From positions 1 through 35,593 of the forward strand of contig JAGXBG010000004.1 in NCBI GenBank assembly GCA_018971215.1: a stretch of DNA of 35,593 nt, read 5' to 3'. The DNA is from Alphaproteobacteria bacterium. GTDB lineage: Bacteria > Pseudomonadota > Alphaproteobacteria > ATCC43930 > CGMCC-115725. Under the pieces are notes generated by a model. It saw only the letters and a program-made list of their open reading frames with translations. It did no database searches and was not told where the DNA came from. Position numbers and translations under genes: made by a program. Of the stretch, positions 18,092 through 25,315 are shown one piece after another; position 1 is the first letter of the stretch, and each line of letters starts with the position of its first letter.

Positions 18092-19093
18092 CTAGGCCGC
18101 CAGCCGCGCGATCAGCGGCGCGAAGAAATTGGCGATCATCGCCTTGACCTTCGCCGGATCGGCGATCTGGTTGACTGCCGCGCGGAACTCGGCCGAACCC
18201 GGCAATCCTTTCGAGTACCAGCCGATATGCTTGCGCGCCATGCGCACGCCAGTGTCAGCGCCGTAATGCGTCAGCATATCGTCGTAATGCCGCAGCACGA
18301 CATCGCGCTGCTCCGCCATCGACGGATCGGGCAGCCGTTCGCCAGTCTTGAGGAAATGAATCACCTGGCGCACGAACCACGGCCGGCCGTAAGCGCCGCG
18401 GCCGATCATCACGCCGTCGGCGTTGGACAGCGCGAGCGCGTCGCGCGCGTCGTCGAGCGTCGCGATGTCGCCGTTGGCGACCACGGGAATACGCACGGCT
18501 TCCTTCACCGCGCGGATGAAATTCCAGTCGGCCTTGCCGTCGTAGAATTGACAGCGGGTGCGGCCGTGCACCGTGATCATGCGGATGCCGGATTGCTCGG
18601 CAATGCGCGCGAGCGTCGGCGCGTTGCGGTTGTTGTCGTCCCAACCGGTGCGCATCTTGAGCGTCACCGGCAGGTCGACCGCCTTCACCGTCGCTTCGAG
18701 GATGCGCGTGGCGTGCCGCTCGTCGCGCATTAGCGCCGAGCCAGCGTGGCCGTTGACCACCTTCTTCACCGGGCAGCCGAAATTGATGTCGATGATCCGC
18801 GCGCCGCGGTCGGCGTTGAGCTTTGCCGCCTCGGCCATCACCTGCGGCTCGCAGCCGGCGAGCTGTACTGCCATCGGCTGCTCATCCGATTCGTTCTGCG
18901 CCATGACTAGCGAGCGCCGGGTTTCCCGGATCATCGCTTCGCTGGCGATCATTTCCGAGACCACGAGTCCGGCACCGAAGCCTTTGACTAGGCGGCGGAA
19001 CGGCAGGTCGCTGACGCCCGACATCGGCGCCAGGAATACCGGCTCGGCGACGGGGACCGGGCCGATCTCAATGGGTTCCAAGTTTCTGCTCAT
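18092..19093 (-). CDS. dusB: tRNA-dihydrouridine synthase DusB (NifR3)
   Basis: FMN enzyme that reduces specific uridines in the tRNA D-loop to dihydrouridine. The 333-residue protein has the TIM-barrel core with FLAPMSGVSDLPFRRLV, the catalytic cysteine in DINFGCPVKKVVNGHAGSAL, the lysine in VTLKMRTGWDD, the histidine-arginine motif TVHGRTRCQFYDG, and the FMN phosphate site VVANGDI...IGRGAYGRPW. The C-terminal helical domain (HYGADTGVRMARKHIGWY) is complete. It heads the ntr operon, the classical alphaproteobacterial nifR3-ntrB-ntrC order. No clear ribosome site precedes the ATG at 19093. Confidence 0.95.
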   Translation of the reverse strand: MSRNLEPIEIGPVPVAEPVFLAPMSGVSDLPFRRLVKGFGAGLVVSEMIASEAMIRETRRSLVMAQNESDEQPMAVQLAGCEPQVMAEAAKLNADRGARIIDINFGCPVKKVVNGHAGSALMRDERHATRILEATVKAVDLPVTLKMRTGWDDNNRNAPTLARIAEQSGIRMITVHGRTRCQFYDGKADWNFIRAVKEAVRIPVVANGDIATLDDARDALALSNADGVMIGRGAYGRPWFVRQVIHFLKTGERLPDPSMAEQRDVVLRHYDDMLTHYGADTGVRMARKHIGWYSKGLPGSAEFRAAVNQIADPAKVKAMIANFFAPLIARLAA

Positions 19094-19389
19094 TTTGTAT
19101 GCAAATTACATTGATGCATAAGAATTGAGCATAGGATACCCCAACGTTTGTGCGATGCAATAAGAATCGCGTCGCAGTTCATGACGGCGGCCTGTTGCGA
19201 TTACACCGTATGGCCGACAGGTTTCGGTCTTCTCTCCGGACGCCGGCACACCTTAACCAGCGCAAGGTTGATACGCGCGCGACGATTATCTCTAGCGCGG
19301 CACGATTTCTCGCTCGCGCGGTTTTCGTCGCAGCGAAAAAAGCCGCCTGCCTTGGCAACGCCGCAACGGTGGTCTAGGGTCGCGCCGCC
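19094..19389. promoter_or_regulatory. divergent promoter region of the dusB-ntr operon and ispDF
   Basis: This 296-bp gap separates divergent operons and I see no gene in it. Near dusB it is AT-rich and holds an inverted repeat TATGCA (19098-19103) / TGCATA (19115-19120), plus an approximate direct repeat: GATGCATAAGAAT at 19113-19125 and GATGCAATAAGAAT at 19154-19167. On the minus strand TTGGGG, 17 bases and TTATGC could be a weak -35/-10 pair for dusB. Near ispDF a small hairpin TTTTCG/CGAAAA occurs at 19322-19339. No correctly spaced sigma-54 (GG-N10-GC) site was found. Confidence 0.45.
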
Positions 19390-20544
19390 ATGCCGTCCTG
19401 CATCGCGCTGGTGGTTGCGGCCGGTCGCGGCACGCGGCTCGGCGCCGAACTCCCGAAGCAATATCTGTCCCTCGCCGGACAACCGTTACTGCGTCATTCG
19501 CTGACGACGCTCGCGGCGCATCCCGGAATCGACCGCGTGCGCGTGGTCTACAATCCCGACGACACGGCGCATTACGCCCGCGCCAGCGCCGGACTCGATC
19601 TGTTGCCGCCGGTTGCCGGCGGCGCGGCGCGGCAGGATTCGGTGCGGCTCGGCCTCGAGAGTCTTGCCGAACTCGCGCCCGAACGCGTGCTGATCCACGA
19701 CGGTGCGCGTCCGTTTCTCGACCGCGGCACCATCGACCGCGTGCTCGCGGCGCTGGCCGATGCGTCGGCCGCGGTGCCGGCGCTCAAGCTCGCCGACACC
19801 ATCAAGCGCGCCGACGACGGCCGCGTGCTCGAAACCGTCGATCGCGCCCAGCTCTGGCGCGCGCAAACGCCGCAAGGCTTCCGTTATCGCGACATCCTTG
19901 CCGCGCATCGCGCCGCCAAAGGCATGGACTTGCCCGACGACGCCGCGGTGGCCGAGCGCGCCGGTCTCGCCGTGCGGCTGGTCGCCGGCGGCGAAGACAA
20001 TATCAAGGTGACGACGCCGGAAGACCTTGCCCGGGCGGAGCGCTGGGCGGCCGCGCGTCTCGGCGACGTGCGCACCGGCCAGGGATTCGACGTGCATGCC
20101 TTCGGTCCGGGCGACCATGTCTGGTTGTGCGGAATCAAGGTGCAGCACGACCATGGTCTTGTCGGACACAGCGACGCCGATTGCGGCTTGCATGCGCTGA
20201 CGGACGCCATTCTCGGTGCGCTCGGCGCCGGCGACATCGGCGTTCATTTCCCGCCGAGCGATCCGCAGTGGCGCGGCGCGCCATCGCATCGCTTCCTGCG
20301 TCATGCGGCGGATCTCGTCGCCAAGGCCGGCGGCGGCATCGCCCATGTCGACGTCACGCTGATCTGCGAAAGCCCGAAAGTCGGGCCGCACCGCGCCGCC
20401 ATGGTCGCGCGCATCGCCGAAATCCTCGCGCTCGATGCGACGCGCGTCAGCGTCAAGGCGACGACCACCGAGCGCCTGGGCTTCACCGGCCGCGGCGAAG
20501 GCATCGCGGCGCAGGCCGTGGCGACGCTGCGCCTGCCGCTCTGA
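19390..20544 (+). CDS. ispDF: bifunctional IspD/IspF (MEP cytidylyltransferase and MECDP synthase)
   Basis: Fused enzyme of 384 residues for the third and fifth steps of the non-mevalonate isoprenoid pathway. The IspD half (about 1-225) has the nucleotidyltransferase motif [28 protein letters not shown], and the IspD signature around [10 protein letters not shown]. The IspF half (about 226-384) has the zinc-binding [26 protein letters not shown], the [12 protein letters not shown] loop, and [20 protein letters not shown]. The IspDF fusion is typical of alpha- and epsilonproteobacteria. The ATG at 19390 has no strong ribosome site. pgpA follows after 4 bp. Confidence 0.97.
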   Translation: MPSCIALVVAAGRGTRLGAELPKQYLSLAGQPLLRHSLTTLAAHPGIDRVRVVYNPDDTAHYARASAGLDLLPPVAGGAARQDSVRLGLESLAELAPERVLIHDGARPFLDRGTIDRVLAALADASAAVPALKLADTIKRADDGRVLETVDRAQLWRAQTPQGFRYRDILAAHRAAKGMDLPDDAAVAERAGLAVRLVAGGEDNIKVTTPEDLARAERWAAARLGDVRTGQGFDVHAFGPGDHVWLCGIKVQHDHGLVGHSDADCGLHALTDAILGALGAGDIGVHFPPSDPQWRGAPSHRFLRHAADLVAKAGGGIAHVDVTLICESPKVGPHRAAMVARIAEILALDATRVSVKATTTERLGFTGRGEGIAAQAVATLRLPL

Positions 20545-20548
20545 TCCG

Positions 20549-21028
20549 ATGCCGCGCGAGCCGCTGCCTTTTTCGCATCCGGCGGTTTGGCTTTCGACCT
20601 GGTTCGGCTGCGGCTTGGCGCCATTCGCGCGCGGCACCTGGGGTTCGTTGGCGGCGTTGCCGTTGGCCGCGGTCAGTGTCTGGCTCGGCGGACCCCTGCT
20701 CCTCGTCGTCGTCGCGGCGCTCGTACTGGCCATCGGCATTCGCGCAACGGACGTCTACGCGCACGCGATCGACCTCAAGGATCCCGACGAAGCCGTGATC
20801 GACGAGGTCGCCGGCCAGTGCTTGACGCTCCTCGTCGTGCCGCTGGCGCCCCTGCCCTATCTCGCCGGATTTCTGCTGTTCCGCTTCTTCGATGTCGCCA
20901 AGCCGTTTCCGATCCGCTGGCTCGAGCGCAATCTGCCGGGCGGCTGGGGCATCATGCTCGACGATACCGGCGCGGCGATCTACGCCATGGTCGTCTACCT
21001 GGTCGGGAGTCATTTTCTTGGCACCTGA
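20549..21028 (+). CDS. pgpA: phosphatidylglycerophosphatase A
   Basis: Inner-membrane phosphatase that converts phosphatidylglycerophosphate to phosphatidylglycerol. The 159-residue protein carries the PgpA signatures GCGLAPFARGTWGSLAALP, DPDEAVIDEVAGQ, FRFFDVAKPFPIRWLE and GGWGIMLDDTGAAIYA, with hydrophobic helices between them. The ATG is 4 bp after the ispDF stop, and the gene end overlaps the proposed TTG start of the next gene, so ispDF, pgpA and the cinA-type gene form one operon. Confidence 0.94.
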   Translation: MPREPLPFSHPAVWLSTWFGCGLAPFARGTWGSLAALPLAAVSVWLGGPLLLVVVAALVLAIGIRATDVYAHAIDLKDPDEAVIDEVAGQCLTLLVVPLAPLPYLAGFLLFRFFDVAKPFPIRWLERNLPGGWGIMLDDTGAAIYAMVVYLVGSHFLGT

Positions 21029-21509
21029 CAGCGTCGGCGTCTTGGCCGCGCGCGTGCTCGAGGCGTGTCGCGCGCGGCAGTGGCTGGTCGGCGTCGCCGA
21101 ATCCTGCACCGGCGGATTGGTCGCGGCGGCGCTCACCGACATTCCGGGCTCGTCCGACGTCGTCGATCGCGGCTTCGTCACCTATTCCGACCGCGCCAAA
21201 GCCGAACTGCTCGGCGTGCCGGTGCCGATCCTGGTCACGCACGGCGCAGTCAGTCGCGAAACCGCCGCAGCGATGGCGCAGGGCGTGTTGGCGAAATCGA
21301 AAGTGGATCTGGCGGTGGCGGTGACCGGGATTGCCGGTCCGGGCGGCGGCAGCGCGGAGAAGCCGGTCGGCCTGGTGTGGTTCGCGGTGGCGAGCCGCGG
21401 ACGCGAACCGCGCGTCGAGCGGCAAGTTTTCGCCGGCGACCGTGGGGCGGTGCGTGCGGCGGCGACACGGCGGGCGCTCGAGCTTCTGGCCGAGGCCGCC
21501 GCTTCCTAG
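21018..21509 (+). CDS. pncC: CinA C-terminal domain protein (NMN amidohydrolase, PncC type), TTG start
   Basis: Stand-alone CinA C-terminal domain of 163 residues, the family that deamidates nicotinamide mononucleotide in pyridine nucleotide recycling. Signatures are VAESCTGGLVAAALTDIPG, the YSDRAKAELLGVP segment, and AVTGIAGPGGGSAEKPVGLV. The start is TTG at 21018, inside the last codons of pgpA; GGGAG lies upstream (about 21005-21009), and no ATG or GTG is available in this frame near the domain edge. The N-terminal MoCF-like domain of full-length CinA is absent. The stop is four bases from the convergent gene at 21514. Confidence 0.92.
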   Translation: MAPDSVGVLAARVLEACRARQWLVGVAESCTGGLVAAALTDIPGSSDVVDRGFVTYSDRAKAELLGVPVPILVTHGAVSRETAAAMAQGVLAKSKVDLAVAVTGIAGPGGGSAEKPVGLVWFAVASRGREPRVERQVFAGDRGAVRAAATRRALELLAEAAAS

Positions 21510-21513
21510 CCGA

Positions 21514-21765
21514 TCAGGCGGGTTCCGGCGCCGCGACGACGATGTCGACCAACCGGTCGGTTCGCCGCGTCTTCTGCATCTCGTCGAGAGCGGCGCGGAA
21601 GATGCGGGCGATGCGTTCGTCGTTCACCGCCACGGTCTGCGTCTTGCCGTTGGTCGCGGTGCGGATGGTCGCCGGGCCCAGGCGATTGACCGCCAGCATG
21701 GTCAGCAGCACCGGATCGATGTCCTCCCGCGTTTCGGCGGGGTCGAGTTGCACGATGTCGAGCAT
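21514..21765 (-). CDS. small hypothetical protein
   Basis: An 83-residue soluble acidic protein with a good ribosome site (GAGGA, five bases before the ATG at 21765). It starts MLDIVQLDPAETREDIDP and has the segment TIRTATNGKTQTVAVNDERI, followed by a predicted helix with charged residues (RIARIFRAALDEMQKTRR). No signal peptide, membrane helix or metal motif is visible. I do not recognise a named family. The ribosome site, tight fit to the neighbouring stop and normal codon use support it being a real gene. Confidence 0.65.
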   Translation of the reverse strand: MLDIVQLDPAETREDIDPVLLTMLAVNRLGPATIRTATNGKTQTVAVNDERIARIFRAALDEMQKTRRTDRLVDIVVAAPEPA

Positions 21766-21834
21766 GAATCCTCGGTAATGGTTCGCAACTCCGCCTCTCT
21801 ACGCGTCGAAAGCTGCCGGAATGTTGCGTCCCCA

Positions 21835-21856
21835 TGACGGTTCGGTGAAACCGTCA
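21835..21856. terminator. perfect 8-bp inverted repeat between MFS gene and small hypothetical gene
   Basis: TGACGGTT (21835-21842) and AACCGTCA (21849-21856) surround a 6-base loop. It lies about 50 bp past the stop of the MFS gene transcribed leftward and about 70 bp upstream of the next leftward gene. No T tract follows on either strand, so it could be a factor-dependent terminator, an RNA stabiliser or a protein-binding site. Confidence 0.35.
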
Positions 21857-21907
21857 CCAATTCTTGTGCGTCGGTCGAGTCGCGTGCGCGAAACGTTGGT
21901 GTACCGC

Positions 21908-23203
21908 TCAGGCGCCAAGCGCGACAGATTCGGGACCACGCGCCGCGCGCGTGCCGCGACCGATCCACAGCACGGCAATCGCGGCCACGATACAAAGCAT
22001 GCCCGAAATCATCACGGGCGGACCATAGCTGCCCAAGGCGGCGCGCATCGCGCCGGCGACCAGCGCGATGCTGGCCGCGCCCAGCTGATGACCGACAAAT
22101 ATCCAGCCGAAGATCACCGGCGCCGTCTGCTTGCCGAACGCATCGGTCGCCAGACGCACGGTCGGCGGCACGGTCGCCAGCCAATCGAGGCCGTAGAACA
22201 TCGCGAAGATCGACAGCGTCACGGCGTTGAAGCCCGAGAACGGCAGATAGAGGAGCGACAGGCCACGCAGCCCGTAATACCAGAACAACAACACGCGGCT
22301 GTCGTAGCGGTCGGTGAGCCAGCCCGAGAGCGTCGTGCCGGCGAGATCGAACATGCCCATCAGCGCCAGCAGGCTGGCGGCGTGCACTTCGGGAATGCCC
22401 TGGTCGAGACAATAGGAGATCAGGTGCGTGCCGATCAGGCCGTTGGTGCTGGCGCCGCAGACGAAGAAGCTGGCGAACAGCAGCCAGAAGTCGCGCGACT
22501 GGGCGCCGACGCCGAGCGCGCCGAACGCGACGCCGATCGGATTGGAAGCCGGAGGCGCGGTCGGCGGCTGATCGACTTTGGCGCCGTAAGCCGCTGCACC
22601 GACGTCGCGCGGCTGTTCCGGCAGCAACAGCCAGACCAGCGGCACGATCGCCGCAGCGGCCGCGCCCACGATCCACGCGACCGCGCGCCAGCCGCCGTGA
22701 TCGACGACCCATCCCAACATCGGCAGGAAGACGAGCTGGCCGGTGGCGCTCGATGCCGAAAAGATACCCATGACGAGACCGCGGTGCGTCGTGAACCAGC
22801 GGTTCGCGACCGTCGCGCCCATGACCAGCGCGATCATGCCGGAGCCAAACCCGACCAGCACGCCCCAGGTGAGAATGAGCTGCCACGACGCGGTCATTGC
22901 CGTGCTGGCCGCGACGCTGGCGGCGAGCAGCACCAGACCGCCCACGACGGTGCGACGAACGCCGATGCTTTGCATCAGCGCCGCCGCGAACGGTCCCATC
23001 AATCCGTAGAGCAACAGGTTGATCGCGATCGCCAGCGAGATCGTCGCGCGGCTCCAGCCGAAGGCGTCTTGCAACGGCACGATGAGAACTCCCGGCGTCG
23101 CGCGTATACCGGCCGCCGCCAACAGGGCAACGAACACCACGCCGACGACGATCCAGCCGTAATGGAACCGCCCGGCGACTAAACGCGCGAATACCATCGA
23201 CAT
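21908..23203 (-). CDS. MFS transporter, monocarboxylate/oxalate-formate-like
   Basis: Inner-membrane permease of 431 residues with about twelve hydrophobic helices in two bundles of six joined by a hydrophilic loop (YGAKVDQPPTAPPASN). The N-terminus FHYGWIVVGVVFVALLAAAG and the loop MGATVANRWFTTHRGLVMGI are typical of the MCT/OFA branch, which moves monocarboxylates or related organic acids with protons. ATG 23203 has AGGGG upstream. It is divergent from a TetR-family gene, and the 93-bp gap holds three palindromes. I infer that the TetR protein represses this transporter. The substrate is unknown. Confidence 0.88.
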   Translation of the reverse strand: MSMVFARLVAGRFHYGWIVVGVVFVALLAAAGIRATPGVLIVPLQDAFGWSRATISLAIAINLLLYGLMGPFAAALMQSIGVRRTVVGGLVLLAASVAASTAMTASWQLILTWGVLVGFGSGMIALVMGATVANRWFTTHRGLVMGIFSASSATGQLVFLPMLGWVVDHGGWRAVAWIVGAAAAAIVPLVWLLLPEQPRDVGAAAYGAKVDQPPTAPPASNPIGVAFGALGVGAQSRDFWLLFASFFVCGASTNGLIGTHLISYCLDQGIPEVHAASLLALMGMFDLAGTTLSGWLTDRYDSRVLLFWYYGLRGLSLLYLPFSGFNAVTLSIFAMFYGLDWLATVPPTVRLATDAFGKQTAPVIFGWIFVGHQLGAASIALVAGAMRAALGSYGPPVMISGMLCIVAAIAVLWIGRGTRAARGPESVALGA

Positions 23204-23235
23204 TCTCTATAACCCCTGCGACGGCAGCGACCGTT

Positions 23236-23251
23236 GAGACAGATCTGTCTC
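23236..23251. promoter_or_regulatory. palindrome 1 in tetR/MFS gap (candidate operator)
   Basis: The 16-bp sequence GAGACAGATCTGTCTC is a perfect palindrome. It lies on the MFS side of the divergent gap, downstream of the proposed MFS promoter. Its centre is 30 bp from that of the palindrome at 23266-23281, about three helical turns, as expected for paired repressor sites. Confidence 0.6.
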
Positions 23252-23264
23252 TTGTCTTGACAAG
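23251..23264. promoter_or_regulatory. palindrome 2 in tetR/MFS gap
   Basis: CTTGTC-TT-GACAAG is a perfect inverted repeat with a 2-base centre. It contains TTGACA (23257-23262), the consensus -35 hexamer for a rightward tetR promoter, so part of its symmetry may be a coincidence with the promoter element. Confidence 0.4.
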
Positions 23265-23265
23265 G

Positions 23266-23281
23266 TACAGACCGGTCTGTA
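23266..23281. promoter_or_regulatory. palindrome 3 in tetR/MFS gap: likely TetR operator overlapping both promoters
   Basis: TACAGACCGGTCTGTA is a perfect 16-bp palindrome of the kind bound by TetR-family dimers. It sits in the spacer of a rightward promoter (TTGACA 23257-23262, 17 bases, TATCAG 23280-23285). It also sits in the spacer of a leftward promoter read on the minus strand (TTGACC at 23290-23285, 17 bases, TACCTT at 23267-23262). A dimer bound here would block both. Confidence 0.7.
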
Positions 23282-23296
23282 TCAGGTCAAGTTGCG

Positions 23297-23959
23297 ATGC
23301 GCGCAACCCAGGCAGACGAAATCCTTCTGTCGGCGCCCGGTGCGGGTGCCGTCGCCTCGCCACGCGACCGGCTGCTGAACACGGCGAACGATCTTTTCTA
23401 CCGGCGCGGTATCCATACCGTCGGCATCGACGAGGTAATCGCAGCCGCCGGCGTCGCCAAGATGAGTCTCTATCGCAGTTTCCCGTCGAAGGACGAGTTG
23501 ATCGCGGCCTATCTCGCACGACGTTCGGGCCTCTATTGGGACTGGTGGGACCGCGTCGTCGCGCGTCATCCCGGCAATCCGCTGCGACAGCTCCTGGCGC
23601 TGACCGCGTCGCTGCGCAAACGCGCGTTGCGCGCCAGCTACCGCGGCTGCCCGTTTACCAATGCGGCGTGCGAGTTTCCCGAACCCGACCATCCAGCGCG
23701 CCGGATCGCCGAAGCCAACAAACGGGAAATGCGGCGGCGCTTCCGGGCGCTTGCCAAGGCGGCCGGCGCACGATCGCCGGCTCGGCTCGCCGATCAGCTC
23801 ACGCTCTTGTTCGAAGGCGCCTATGCCAGCGTGCTGACCTTCGGCCATCGCGGACCGGCGCGCTCGGTGGTCGACGCCGCCGCCACGATGATCGACGCAC
23901 AGCTGGCGAAACCGGCCGACTCGGCCGTCAGGCGCTCGCGGTCGCGCGGCGCGCGCTGA
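23297..23959 (+). CDS. TetR/AcrR family transcriptional regulator
   Basis: A 220-residue regulator. The N-terminal helix-turn-helix domain is clear: RDRLLNTANDLFYRRGIHTV, GIDEVIAAAGVAKMSLYRSF, PSKDELIAAYL. The C-terminal ligand domain includes SYRGCPFTNAACEFPEPDHP, found in a common TetR subgroup controlling transport or detoxification genes, and ends with a basic tail. The ATG at 23297 has no clear ribosome site. With the proposed promoter, the transcript would begin only about five bases before the ATG, so translation may be nearly leaderless. The 3' end overlaps the convergent glycosyltransferase gene by 32 bp. It probably represses itself and the MFS gene. Confidence 0.9.
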   Translation: MRATQADEILLSAPGAGAVASPRDRLLNTANDLFYRRGIHTVGIDEVIAAAGVAKMSLYRSFPSKDELIAAYLARRSGLYWDWWDRVVARHPGNPLRQLLALTASLRKRALRASYRGCPFTNAACEFPEPDHPARRIAEANKREMRRRFRALAKAAGARSPARLADQLTLLFEGAYASVLTFGHRGPARSVVDAAATMIDAQLAKPADSAVRRSRSRGAR

Positions 23960-25199
23960 AAATTCCGTCGAGCTGCGCCGGCAGATCGAAGATCGCGCGG
24001 TTCGGCTGCGCCGCGATCGCCCGGCGCATCGCCGCATGCCGTCCCGGCTCGTTTAACGCCGCAATCGCCGCGCACAATCCGTCCGCATTGCGGAACGACA
24101 GCGCCGCGCCGATCGCCTGCGCCCAGGTGGCGTTGTAGCGCTCCTGCGCCAAGAGCCGCGCCCCGACCTCGAGGATCATCGGCAGGCCCATCACCATCGC
24201 CTCGGAGATCGCGCCCGGTCCGGGCTTGCCAACGAAGAAATCGCTCGCCGCCATATGGCGCTCGATGGCGTCGGAAAAGCCGATAACATGCCGCGGCCGC
24301 TTGCCCGGCAGCGCCGCGATGTCATCGGCGGTCTCGCGATTGGTGCCGCAGACATAGATCATCTGCACCGGCAGATCGCTGGCTTCGATCGTCGCGGCGA
24401 AATCGAGCATGCGGTCGGCACCGCGGCCGCCGAACATCATCAGGCCGGTGAGCCGGTCGGGCGCCAAGCCCAGCGCCGCACGCGCAGTGGCCACGGTGGC
24501 CGGCGTCATCGTCTGCGTTAGGGCATGGAATTTCGGCGACAACATCAGGCCCTTGGCCGCGATGATCTGCTCAGGCGGCAAGCCGAACCGGCGCGCCTGC
24601 TCGCGGCATTTTTCCGTGCCGCAGACGACGTATTGATCAACATGCTGGATCCACGCGGCATGCATCGGTTCGCAGAAGTCGGTGACGATGGTGACGAATG
24701 GGATCGCGCCGCCGAGTTGGCGCAGGCTGCCCGCGACCGCCGCGTTGATCAACGGCATCACCGAGATGACCATGTCCGGCCGATTGGCGCGCAGATAGGC
24801 CGAAAGCTGCCGCACCACGAACGGTGAGCCGAGCCGGATGGCGACCGACGAGCCGGCCGCGATCACCGGCCACAGCAGGCGCGTATGGCCGCGGCGTAAC
24901 GCGTATTCGTTGTAGATGTCCGGCCCCGACATGCCGGTGAGCGCGCGGAACGGATCGAGTCCGGTGAGGATTTCGCGATAGACGTCGACGGCGTCGATTC
25001 GCCACGGCCGCACGGCGCCGAGATACTCGCGCAGCACGCGCGCGGTGGCGACGTGGCCGTAGCCGCTGTCCGTGTAGAGCACGAGAATACGCTTGGCTTC
25101 GCGCGCCGAATCCGCCGTCGCCAACTCGGCGGCAGGCAGCGCGCGGGGTGATTCGTCCTGGTCTCGGGCCGGCGCGCCGAAAAGCTGTAAATCAAGCAC
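23928..25199 (-). CDS. GT28-type glycosyltransferase, MGDG synthase / diacylglycerol glucosyltransferase-like
   Basis: A 423-residue GT-B glycosyltransferase related to plant-type monogalactosyldiacylglycerol synthases and bacterial UgtP, which transfer a sugar from a UDP-sugar to diacylglycerol at the membrane. The acceptor-side domain shows ILVLYTDSGYGHVATARVL (the GxGH motif) and VISVMPLINAAVAGSLR. The donor-side domain has LTGLMMFGGRGADRML, the GFSDAIERHMAASDFFVGKP segment, and GPGAISEAMVMGLPMIL, the UDP-binding end of the family. The start is GTG at 25199; the first 35 residues are not family-like. No signal peptide is seen. Glycolipid synthesis, perhaps under phosphate limitation, is inferred. 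Confidence 0.85.
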   Translation of the reverse strand: MLDLQLFGAPARDQDESPRALPAAELATADSAREAKRILVLYTDSGYGHVATARVLREYLGAVRPWRIDAVDVYREILTGLDPFRALTGMSGPDIYNEYALRRGHTRLLWPVIAAGSSVAIRLGSPFVVRQLSAYLRANRPDMVISVMPLINAAVAGSLRQLGGAIPFVTIVTDFCEPMHAAWIQHVDQYVVCGTEKCREQARRFGLPPEQIIAAKGLMLSPKFHALTQTMTPATVATARAALGLAPDRLTGLMMFGGRGADRMLDFAATIEASDLPVQMIYVCGTNRETADDIAALPGKRPRHVIGFSDAIERHMAASDFFVGKPGPGAISEAMVMGLPMILEVGARLLAQERYNATWAQAIGAALSFRNADGLCAAIAALNEPGRHAAMRRAIAAQPNRAIFDLPAQLDGIFSARRATASA

Positions 25200-25295
25200 G
25201 GGCGCGACTGTGGCGCAGGCGCGTTGCGGAATGATGGCGGTTTTGATTCAGGATGATGACGGATGACGATCGCTGCGCCACGACGACGCGGCCGT

Positions 25296-25305
25296 GCTAT
25301 ACGCT
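25296..25305 (+). promoter_or_regulatory. candidate extended -10 promoter of the second MFS gene
   Basis: GCTATACGCT preceded by T forms TG-C-TATACG, an extended -10 element. Transcription would begin about 25310, only a few bases before the chosen ATG at 25316, which has no ribosome site. The same decamer occurs upstream of the O-methyltransferase gene at 27510-27519. Confidence 0.35.
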
Positions 25306-25315
25306 CGCGCCATCG

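Noticed and set aside
17252-18733. 493-codon open frame on the + strand opposite ntrB and dusB
   Set aside because: Antisense shadow with low-complexity translation; both genes underneath have full catalytic motifs.
19295-19315. Sigma-54-like sequence GGCACGATTTCTCGC before ispDF
   Set aside because: GG and GC are separated by 11 bases instead of 10 and the flanks do not match the TGGCAC/TTGC consensus.
21821-23182. 453-codon open frame on the + strand opposite the MFS gene
   Set aside because: Translation is almost entirely charged and lacks any motif; the minus strand codes for a clear twelve-helix transporter.
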